Origin: an uncultured Sphingomonadaceae bacterium
GTDB lineage: Bacteria; Pseudomonadota; Alphaproteobacteria; Sphingomonadales; Sphingomonadaceae
NCBI GenBank assembly: GCA_947499255.1
Contig: CANMNF010000001.1
Span: forward strand, 1,381,012-1,445,011
DNA length: 64,000 bases
Direction: 5' to 3'
Below, in pieces: positions 52,360 to 60,800 of this stretch. The number at the start of each line of letters is the position of its first letter. The first letter of the stretch is position 1. The position numbers were made by a program, and so were the translations under genes. Below the pieces are notes generated by a model that saw only the letters and a list, made by a program, of their open reading frames with translations, was not told the DNA's origin and made no database searches.

Positions 52360-54821
52360 TATTCAACGTCCTCCGTCAGCTTGGTAACGGTGAGGAATTT
52401 GTCCGGTGCCACGCGGATGGCAGCGCCCGTCGGGCACGCCCGCACACAGGCCGGGCCGCCTTCAATGCCCGAACACATATCGCATTTGATCGCCACTTTG
52501 GGGGCATCGCCGCCTTTGGCTTCAATCGCTTTCTTGCGCCAGGAATAGCTTGCCTCGCCAGGCCCTGGACCTTTGCCAAACAGCAGCCAGCTTAGCAGGC
52601 CGGGCTTTTTGGGCGGTTTGGCATCCATGCGGATTACGCCGTAAGGGCAGTTGCGCTGACAATTGCCGCAGCCAATGCAGGTTTCATCAATAAAGACTTC
52701 GCCATCAGGCCCGCGTTTGATCGCATTGGGCGGGCAATCGGCCATGCAATGCGGATGTTCGCAGTGGCGGCACGATGTGGGGACGTGAAGATGCGCGTAA
52801 GATTTGCCCGCTTCCCGGTCGAGGCGTGACAATCCTTCGTGGCTATCAGCGCAGGCGCGTTCGCAATTGTCGCAAGCCACGCACAATGTCTCGTCAATCA
52901 ACAGCACATCGGTGGCCTCGCCAATGCCATTATCGACAAGGAATTGTGCGGTTTCGGAGAACATGTCCGCCGCGCTGCCAAAGCTGTCCTTGCGCTCTTC
53001 GATAAAGGCGTTGGTTTCACGCCGTCCGGCCATTTCGGTCAGCAGCATTTCGCGCAATTGCGGGTTCTTGTCGAGCACGCGGGTAAACGCTTCACCCGGC
53101 AAGCGTACCACTTCAGATTTGATCGCGGCTTTTACTGTGGCAGAGCGTTTTGATCCGTCGATCACCGCCATTTCACCGACATAAGAGCCAGCGGGCAGAT
53201 AAGAGAGGAATACCGGCGCACCGCCAATAGTCTTCTCCACAATCATGGAACCGCGCCGGATGATGTAAATGTCCTTATCATCCGCGCCTTCTTCGATCAG
53301 CACTTTGCCAGCCGACACATCGATAACTTCGCCGGTTTCCACCAGCTCTGCGACATCTTCTTTGGTAAGGCCGGAGCGAAACATTTGCAGCAATTGCCGC
53401 TCAACCGTAATCTGGTTGACCGCACGGCCAGCGCTGGGCACCGTCGCAATAAGTTTGAGCGCGGCAGTGCGCGACAATTCGATCACCACCAACGGTTCTG
53501 CTGCACGGATCGTGGCACCGCGGCGGCGTCCAGAAATCAGGCCAACTTCGCCAAAGATTGAACCCTGTTCAATCGGCACAGTGATCGATGGGTCATCAGG
53601 ATTGACTTCAACCACCACCGATCCCTCAGCAATGGTGAACATCGATGATCCCGGCTCGTTACGGGTAAAGACGACATCGCCTTTTTCGAAATAACGCGGC
53701 GTGGAATCGAGCAGAAGTTCGCGCAATTGCAGCGGCGAAAGCTCTTCAAAAATAACGATATTCTTGCCGAACACTCCCAGCCATTGTTCAACCGAGCGAT
53801 TGCCCGGCAAAGAAGCCAGCTTTTCTTCCAGGATAGGCTGATCGGCAGGCTTGAGATCGTGATTCCCGGAAAGGAATTCGATCACGTCATAGCCTTGGTT
53901 CATGCAGTGTTTGATCAACGGATAACCCGCCAATGCGCCGATCACATGAACACCGTTTTTGGTGGTTTCAAACGTCGGGGTCAGTGCGGGGAAAGCGTCG
54001 CGTTCCTCACTGGTGAATTCGATGCCAACGCCTTCAACAAAGCCGCGCGGCGGTTGCGAGCCGGTGCGCGCGATAATGCGGTCACACCGAATGGTTTCCT
54101 GCCCGTCGCGCGTTTCCAGCACCATTTCTTTTTCGAGAACTTCGGCAGGGCTGGTTTCGCGCCGCACAAAGATGCGACCGTCAGCCTCTGCCTCTTCCAG
54201 CAAAGCGACATTGGCCGCTTTGGCGCGGGCAAAACTGTCACGCCGGTTGAGGATGTGCACAGTGTTTGCCTGCGCTGCATCGGCGGCCAGACCCAGCGCG
54301 TTTTCAATCCCGGCATCACCAGAGCCGACCACCACGATATGCTCATCGAAATACTCACCGGGATCATCCAGCTGGTATTGAATATGCGGCATATCTGCAC
54401 CCGGCGTGCGCAGCTTGTTGGGATTGCCCTGCGTCCCGATGGCCATGATCACATGGGTTGCAGCAATCGTCTCCCCGCCTTTTAATTCCAGCGTGAAATT
54501 GCCCACTTCGCCGGTGATCGCGGTAACTTCCGAATTGTACCGGACATTGACTTTGCCCTCTTCAATCTGGCGATCCCATGTATCGAGGATAAATTCGCGC
54601 TTGCCAGCGTCAAAATCCAGATCAGAGCGCAGCACCAGATTGCTGGGCGTCGCCATGACGTGCTTGCCCTTCTGGTATTTGAAAATGGTGTCAGAGAGGT
54701 GATCGGTCTTTTCGATAAGGACATGTTTCATGCCCTTGGCCGCTGCATGTGCAGCCGCGCTTAAGCCCGCCGGGCCTGATCCAACGATTGCAACATCAAC
54801 CTGATCGGCCCCAGCAGCCAT
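52359..54821 (-). CDS. FAD/NAD(P) oxidoreductase fused to two cNMP-binding domains and a four-cluster ferredoxin
   Basis: An 820-residue cytosolic redox protein. Its N-terminal flavin domain has VAIVGSGPAGLSAAAHA and the second nucleotide loop VVVGSGDAGIENALG, as in thioredoxin reductase-like proteins, but without a CxxC disulfide. Two cyclic-nucleotide-binding domains follow (about 345-440, FGEVGLISGRRRGATIRA, and 460-560, VGEMAVIDGSKRSATVKA). Both keep the Gly-Glu and Arg-x-Ala pattern. The C-terminus has 16 cysteines as in DmsB-type ferredoxins: CVACDNCERAC, CRHC...CMADCP, CIGCGNCQRNCP and CDMC...CVRACP. I start at the ATG at 54821 after a run of six G. Probably it oxidises NAD(P)H under cyclic-nucleotide control. 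It is first in the operon. Confidence 0.88.
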   Translation of the reverse strand: MAAGADQVDVAIVGSGPAGLSAAAHAAAKGMKHVLIEKTDHLSDTIFKYQKGKHVMATPSNLVLRSDLDFDAGKREFILDTWDRQIEEGKVNVRYNSEVTAITGEVGNFTLELKGGETIAATHVIMAIGTQGNPNKLRTPGADMPHIQYQLDDPGEYFDEHIVVVGSGDAGIENALGLAADAAQANTVHILNRRDSFARAKAANVALLEEAEADGRIFVRRETSPAEVLEKEMVLETRDGQETIRCDRIIARTGSQPPRGFVEGVGIEFTSEERDAFPALTPTFETTKNGVHVIGALAGYPLIKHCMNQGYDVIEFLSGNHDLKPADQPILEEKLASLPGNRSVEQWLGVFGKNIVIFEELSPLQLRELLLDSTPRYFEKGDVVFTRNEPGSSMFTIAEGSVVVEVNPDDPSITVPIEQGSIFGEVGLISGRRRGATIRAAEPLVVIELSRTAALKLIATVPSAGRAVNQITVERQLLQMFRSGLTKEDVAELVETGEVIDVSAGKVLIEEGADDKDIYIIRRGSMIVEKTIGGAPVFLSYLPAGSYVGEMAVIDGSKRSATVKAAIKSEVVRLPGEAFTRVLDKNPQLREMLLTEMAGRRETNAFIEERKDSFGSAADMFSETAQFLVDNGIGEATDVLLIDETLCVACDNCERACADSHEGLSRLDREAGKSYAHLHVPTSCRHCEHPHCMADCPPNAIKRGPDGEVFIDETCIGCGNCQRNCPYGVIRMDAKPPKKPGLLSWLLFGKGPGPGEASYSWRKKAIEAKGGDAPKVAIKCDMCSGIEGGPACVRACPTGAAIRVAPDKFLTVTKLTEDVE

Positions 54822-54945
54822 AGACGTACCCCCCTGTCCAAGCTGCTTTATGCCACAAAAATTCACGATGGAAACAGCTTGAGCGAAATTCTCTTCGCGT
54901 TACTTTGGCTGGTAGAAGGTTTGAGTGGGCGAGGAACGAGCTGTA
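54822..54945. promoter_or_regulatory. Divergent promoter region of the redox operon and the CcmI-like gene
   Basis: This 124-base gap must hold promoters for both directions. AAGCTG near 54840 pairs with CAGCTT near 54873 as a long-spaced inverted repeat. No clear -35/-10 pair or known operator is recognised, and the palindrome of the 38-kb operon is not repeated. Confidence 0.35.
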
Positions 54946-55851
54946 ATGCAAGTAAACAAGAGTTTGATTGTCGCCTTGGGCGCGCTGGCCGTACTGGGCG
55001 CAGCTATTGGTTGGCGGGTGATGGAGCAGGCCGATGATTCGCCTTCCGCTGAGATTGCTGGCGATGAAAGCTCACCATTGTTTGATCGGTTGCGCGCGGA
55101 TGCTGCAGCTGACCCTGATGATCCGCTCAAATGGCAGGAACTGGGCTTTGCATTGTTTACCAATGGCGAATTTTCCGAAGCAGCCCAAGCTTATGAAAAA
55201 GCAGTGGAAGCAGATGAAGACAGCGCGCTTTTATGGGCCGCGCTTGGTGAAGCGCGCGTGATGGAAAGCGAAACCGATCCTTTGCCACCAGCTGCCGTAA
55301 CCGCATTTGAAAAAGCAATTGCGCTGGATGGGGCAGAGCCGCGGGCGCGCTATTTCCTCGCGGTGAAAAAGGATTTGGCTCAGGATCACGAAGGCGCGCT
55401 CAATGATTGGTTGGCTTTGCTGGCCGATACGCCGCCGGGCGCCCCGTGGGAAACCAATCTGGTGCGCACGATCCAGCAAGTGGGTGCGATCAACAATATC
55501 AAAGTGGAAGAGCGTATTGCCGAAGCTGCCAGCACCCGCGATCTGTTGCCCGCCGAGGCCATGGCCAGCGCGGCGCAGGCACCGCGCGGCCCAACGCAGC
55601 AACAAATGGCCGCCGCCGCAGCGCTTTCCCCCACGCAGCAGCAGGAAATGGCTGAAGGCATGGTCGCCCGGCTCGCCAGCCGGCTGGAAACCGAAACGGA
55701 TGACGTGAACGGCTGGATCATGCTCATGCGCAGCTATCAACAGCTTGGCCGCACCGGCGAAGCGCGCCGCGCCAAAGAAAGCGCCATTACCGCCAATCCA
55801 GAGGCGCAAGAGCGGATATCAGAAGCAGCGCAAACTCTTGGGATCGGGTAA
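54946..55851 (+). CDS. CcmI/CycH-like TPR protein for cytochrome c maturation
   Basis: A 301-residue protein with one N-terminal membrane helix (SLIVALGALAVLGAAIGW) followed by TPR repeats. Segments KWQELGFALFTNGEFSEAAQAYEKA, ARYFLAVKKDLAQDHEGAL, APWETNLVRTIQQ and GWIMLMRSYQQLGRTGEA resemble the TPR part of CcmI, the chaperone that holds apocytochrome c for haem ligation. The N-terminal CcmI region with its first helix is missing, so only the CcmI-2 part is present. GTG at 54925 is an alternative start; ATG at 54946 has a GAGGA site. It diverges from the haem-protein operon. A dedicated assembly factor is a reasonable inference. Confidence 0.72.
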   Translation: MQVNKSLIVALGALAVLGAAIGWRVMEQADDSPSAEIAGDESSPLFDRLRADAAADPDDPLKWQELGFALFTNGEFSEAAQAYEKAVEADEDSALLWAALGEARVMESETDPLPPAAVTAFEKAIALDGAEPRARYFLAVKKDLAQDHEGALNDWLALLADTPPGAPWETNLVRTIQQVGAINNIKVEERIAEAASTRDLLPAEAMASAAQAPRGPTQQQMAAAAALSPTQQQEMAEGMVARLASRLETETDDVNGWIMLMRSYQQLGRTGEARRAKESAITANPEAQERISEAAQTLGIG

Positions 55852-55954
55852 ACCGTTCAGAAACCTGGGCGGAGACGGTAGACACAAGGATGCCACAAAG
55901 GCATACGAATAAGCATATATTCGGGGTCGTTCGTTCAAAGGGGGAATCGAACGC

Positions 55955-57802
55955 ATGTCGCATGCGCGTCGTTACAAGCATTTTCGTAAGGGGCGGATCG
56001 CATCCGCACGCCTTGGGCTCACAGCCAGTATCGCCACCAATTTAGCGTTTGGCAGCCTCGCGCTTGGCAGCCTCGCGCTTGCAGCGCCTGCTTTTGCGCA
56101 AGCAGCAGCGCCGCCAACGCGGGGGGAACTGGTTCCGCCTGCTCCCATTGTGGATGATCGCAAGGGTCCAACACTCACGATTGATGGCCAGATGGAACGG
56201 CGGCCATGTGCGCTCGACAATCCGCAATATGCAGACCTTACCGTAAAGCTCGACAATGTCAGCTATATCGGCGGTGAACGTGCCACTGATGTTGTTTTTG
56301 CCCAAGCGCACGAAGGGTATCTGGGACGCGATCTCCCCATTCGCGCCTTGTGCGATATTCGTGACCGTGCAGCAGCTTTGCTTGATGACGCTGGATATCT
56401 GGCCGCGGTGGAAATTCCTGCCCAGAATTTAAGCGATGGCAGCGCACAAATGGGTGTTGTGCTTGGCCGATTGGTGGCCGTGCGGGCCCGCGGCGAAACG
56501 CGCGGCAGTGAAAAACTGCTGGGCCGCTATCTTGGGAAATTGACCGGCCAAGAGGTGTTTAACACCAATGATGCAGAACGGTACTTGCTGCTCGCCAATG
56601 ATGTTCCTGGCACACAAGTGCGGTTGTCCTTGCGTCCTGCTGCCAATGGTCAACCCGGCGATCTGGTCGGTGAAATCGCGGTGCTGCGTCAGGACGCGAT
56701 TATCGATTACAGCTCGCAAAATTACGGCAGCCGCGCCCTTGGCCGGTTTGGCGGATCGGTGCGCGGCGAAGTTTATGGCCTGCTGGGTGCGGGTGATCGC
56801 ACCAGTCTTACCGCCTTTGTCACCAGCGATTTTGAAGAACAGCAAACGCTGCAACTGGCCCATGACATGCGGCTTGGCGGCGAAGGTCTGACTGTTGGTG
56901 GTCAGATAACGCTGGGCTGGACGCAGCCATCTTCTGTGCCCGGTTTCGATATCGAATCTGAAACCGTCTACGCCACGCTTGAGGCGCGTTATCCGTTTTT
57001 GCGCACGCAGGAAGCGTCCATCTGGGGCAGCTTTGGCATGGATCTGGTCAATCAGGATGTCGACGTGAACGGCTTTGCTTTGACACAGGACCGGGTGCGC
57101 ACCGCCTATGCCCGCGCCAATTTCCTGCTGGTCGATGACGATAGCATCGCGCGCCGCTCTGGCTATTCGTTGTTTGAACCCAAAGCCCGCCTCGCCGGGT
57201 CTGTCGAAGTGCGCCAGGGTCTTGGTGTGTTTGGTGCAGCCGATGATTGCCGCCCCAATCAGGTGGCGTGCCTGATCAATGGCACAGTACCGCCCAGCCG
57301 CATCGAACAAGATCCAACGCCTTTGTTCCTTCGTGGCAATGTTGCCGGCGAATACCGCCCTACCCCGCTTTGGACGCTGGCTTTCGACCTTCAAGCGCAG
57401 GTTAGCGGCGCACCTCTGTCGGGCTTTGAAGAGTTTTCGGCAGGCAATTACAGTGTTGGGCGCGGGTTTGATCCGGGCGCATTGCTGGGAGATTCCGGTG
57501 TGGGTGTGACGTTTGAGCTGCGATATGGCTCTTTACGGTCAAATGGTCCCAAAGACCTGACTTTGCAGCCTTACCTGTTCACCGATATCGCCAGAACATC
57601 GGATGAAGATCCCAGTGCAGCATTGCTTGGCAATGACCAATTATGGTCTGTTGGCGGCGGTATGCGGTTTATCAGAGGCAATGCGATGCAAGGCGACTTC
57701 ACTCTCGCAGTGCCGGTGCGCCGCACCGATGCACAAGTACAAACCGGCGATGTTCGAGCGCTGTTTACTTTAACGACCCGCCTTCTGCCGTGGAGTTTCT
57801 GA
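55955..57802 (+). CDS. TpsB-type two-partner secretion pore (ShlB/FhaC/HecB family)
   Basis: An outer-membrane translocator of 615 residues. A signal peptide ending APAFAQ precedes a POTRA-like region with a cysteine-flanked DLPIRALCDIRDRAAALLDD segment. A 16-strand barrel follows. The barrel contains the family hallmark GRGFDPGALLGDSG, part of the conserved VRGY-type motif, and ends in LLPWSF with a terminal aromatic. It exports the large partner protein encoded one base downstream. GGGGGAA precedes the ATG. The plus-strand CcmI-like gene stops 103 bases before it, and the two are probably not functionally linked. Confidence 0.9.
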   Translation: MSHARRYKHFRKGRIASARLGLTASIATNLAFGSLALGSLALAAPAFAQAAAPPTRGELVPPAPIVDDRKGPTLTIDGQMERRPCALDNPQYADLTVKLDNVSYIGGERATDVVFAQAHEGYLGRDLPIRALCDIRDRAAALLDDAGYLAAVEIPAQNLSDGSAQMGVVLGRLVAVRARGETRGSEKLLGRYLGKLTGQEVFNTNDAERYLLLANDVPGTQVRLSLRPAANGQPGDLVGEIAVLRQDAIIDYSSQNYGSRALGRFGGSVRGEVYGLLGAGDRTSLTAFVTSDFEEQQTLQLAHDMRLGGEGLTVGGQITLGWTQPSSVPGFDIESETVYATLEARYPFLRTQEASIWGSFGMDLVNQDVDVNGFALTQDRVRTAYARANFLLVDDDSIARRSGYSLFEPKARLAGSVEVRQGLGVFGAADDCRPNQVACLINGTVPPSRIEQDPTPLFLRGNVAGEYRPTPLWTLAFDLQAQVSGAPLSGFEEFSAGNYSVGRGFDPGALLGDSGVGVTFELRYGSLRSNGPKDLTLQPYLFTDIARTSDEDPSAALLGNDQLWSVGGGMRFIRGNAMQGDFTLAVPVRRTDAQVQTGDVRALFTLTTRLLPWSF

Positions 57803-57803
57803 C

Positions 57804-60800
57804 ATGATGGCCCGCACCCAAATGACGAGAGACATCGCCAAATCCACGCTGCTTCGCAGCTGCGCTCCTGTCGCGCTGGCCATTGCTGTCACAGCCTTTG
57901 CCCATAACGAAGCACGCGCGCAGGCGTTTCAAGCCACGCCTACTGTTCAGCAAGGCATGGTCTCGATCGATGACATGGTGCCCGGTGAACACACGATTTT
58001 CGTCGATGGATTTGACGCGATCATCGATTGGGATCCGAGTTTGGACAATTCGGGCTTGCCTGAGACTTTCCTGCCTGGTGGCTCAACCGCGACGTTCACC
58101 AATCTTGATCCGCAAGCCACCGATTTTGCTGTCCTCAACCGTATTTTGAGCACGCCTTCAGGGGCGCCAACAGTGTTTGAAGGTCTGGTGCAATCTGTCA
58201 TCAGCGATGGCGCGAGCAGTACCAGCCCTGGCGGCTTTGTTGCGTTTTATTCGCCTACAGGGATCATCGTTGGATCAACCGGGCAATTCGATGTTGGCCG
58301 TCTGCTTCTTAGCACGAATGAGCCTTCGGCAAATGATTTTGCATCTTTCGCGCAAGGCACTTCCCCGCTTTCGCTGGTCGGATCATCTGGTGTCGGCATC
58401 GATATCTCAAGTGGTGCAACGATCAACGCGCCTGAAGAAAACAGCTTTGTTATCGCCAGCGCGAACAGCATCACGATGGCCGGCGATGTTTCGGTGAATG
58501 GGTCGGCTGTCTATCTTGCAGCAGTTGACGCAGAACTTACCCATTCTTCCGGCTTGTTTGATATTCGGATTTTCTCCGGCTCCGATAGCTCGGCTGCGAT
58601 TGACCATTCTGGTTCAACCGGCGGGCCATCTAGTACCGGAACGGGCGATAATCACGTGATTTACGGTGTCACGGCAAGCGCTTTTAGCGGCTCTATCAAC
58701 GCGATGCTGTTCTCCGGCAATCTGGGTTTTGAACCTGCGTCCAGCGCCAGCATCGTCAATGGCGATATTATTTTGTCGGGCAATTACAATGTGTCGGGTA
58801 TTGACGTCGGCGGAGACACCACGCGCAATGGCGCGCTTTCCGAATTTGATCTGCGCGACGAATTGTCCGGAGGCACGGTCGATATTTTCCTTGGCGAGCT
58901 GACAGTAACCAGCAATTTGCTGGCGATCACGACAGATATTGCTTCTCTTGGCGCCTTTGGCAGCACCTCCACCTTTGCCAACGATTTGCTGTTGGTTGGC
59001 CGTAATACCGCAGAAGTTGCCGCACAGGATGGCGGCAGTATAAATGTTGGCGGTGATCTGTTTGTTTCGGCGCGCAATTTTGGCGTCGTTACCAGCGATC
59101 CGTCGCCAGCGATCAATAGTGTAGGAGGACTTGCCACAGTAGAGATCGTCGATAGCGCGCTGACGGTTCAGGGCAATACGATGATCACCGCTGACGGCGT
59201 TGCCGGGCACGATTTTTCAGCCGGTGAACTGGGCTCAGCCGCAGGCGGACGTGCCGAGCTTATTAATTTGGGCAGCTCGATTGATCTGCGTGGACAGGTG
59301 CGCGTCCATGCTCTGGCGCGCAACACGATCAGTGACATATTCTCTGTAGGCGGCCCGTTCCTTGGGGGCGAGACAGAAGTAGATACACGAGGCGGCGGCG
59401 CGACCATGGTGCTTGGCGCGTTGGAAGTCGAAGCAGGCGCACGCGCTCCCGATCTTCTTGATTCCAGCGCGACGACAGGCATCGTTGCAACAGGTGGCAG
59501 TGTCCTGATCAGTACAGGTGGCGATTCTGATGGCGGCATTCTTAATGTCGGTTTTGCGATTGCCGGAGATGCTTCCGCGCAAGCTGGGGGCGGCTTTACT
59601 CTTTTGGGTGAAGATGGCGCAATTGGCCGCGGCGGTGATGTTGAATTGCTCTCCCTGCAATTGGGCGGCGTGGACGCGGGTTCAATAGCGCTGACAACAG
59701 ATGGCGTTGGCGGCGCCGTCATCGGTGATGGGACAGCTGGCGATGGTTTTGGCGGTGTTGCCACGATCCAATCCAGCGACAATGCAGGTTTTACCATCAC
59801 CAACGGTATTTCCATGCAGGCCAATGGCGTTGGCGGTGCTGGCGCGCTGGGCGGCGAAGGGGCCGGCGGTGATCTTGCTATTACGGTGATCTCTGACACG
59901 TTGAGAGCGGGCGGAGCAATCAACCTTGTTGCCCGCGGTACTGGCGGCGAAGGCACACAAACCGATGGCGGCGGCGGTGCTGGCGGCACCGGACGCGTCC
60001 GGCTTAGCGCAGGCGCTGATCTGGATATGATGGGCACCAGCAGCCAGCTCACTATTGACCTGCAAGGTTTTGGTGGAGCCGCGAATAATGGCGGCGGCGG
60101 CAATGCCGAAGGCGGCAACGGCTTGCTCGAAGCGATAACCGGAGCCTCGGCAACCATCGGCGATAGCGTCACTATCCTTACCGGCGCAACTGCGGGCGAT
60201 GCGAGCGGCAGCGGCGGTGGCGGCTTTGCCCAGGGCGGGCAATCATCGATTGATGCGGCAGGAACAGACAGCCAGATTTCCGTTGGCAGCTTTGTCAATA
60301 TGAACGCAGACGCCGGTGCCACCGCTGGCGGAAACAGCACAGGCGGCGATAATGCCATCACGGCTGCTTCTGGCGGCATTATCCAGATCACCGGCAGCGC
60401 TGATCTTGACGCGCGCGGCATAACCAGCGGGTCAGACATCTCGGGCAATGGCGGCATTGGCACTGGTGGCACCGGTCTGATCGATGCGCAAAGCAGCGCG
60501 TCCATCGATATTGGCGGCGCGCTGGATATGAACCTTGATGGTGTTGGCGGTGATGGTGAGCTTGCTGGCGAAGGCATTGGCGGCATCGGTGAAATTCTGG
60601 CCGATAACGGCACCATCAACCTTGGCGGCCTGATCCGCGTGGAAGTGGTGGCGCGTGGCGGCGATGATGATTTGGGCAATGGTACAGCAGGGGACGCAAC
60701 CGCCGGAGAAGCCTTGATTGAGCTGACCAATGGGGCGATGTTGACTGCAGCGGAAGGGCCAACGCAACTTGATGTGCAAGCGTTTGGCGGCGCATCCGCC

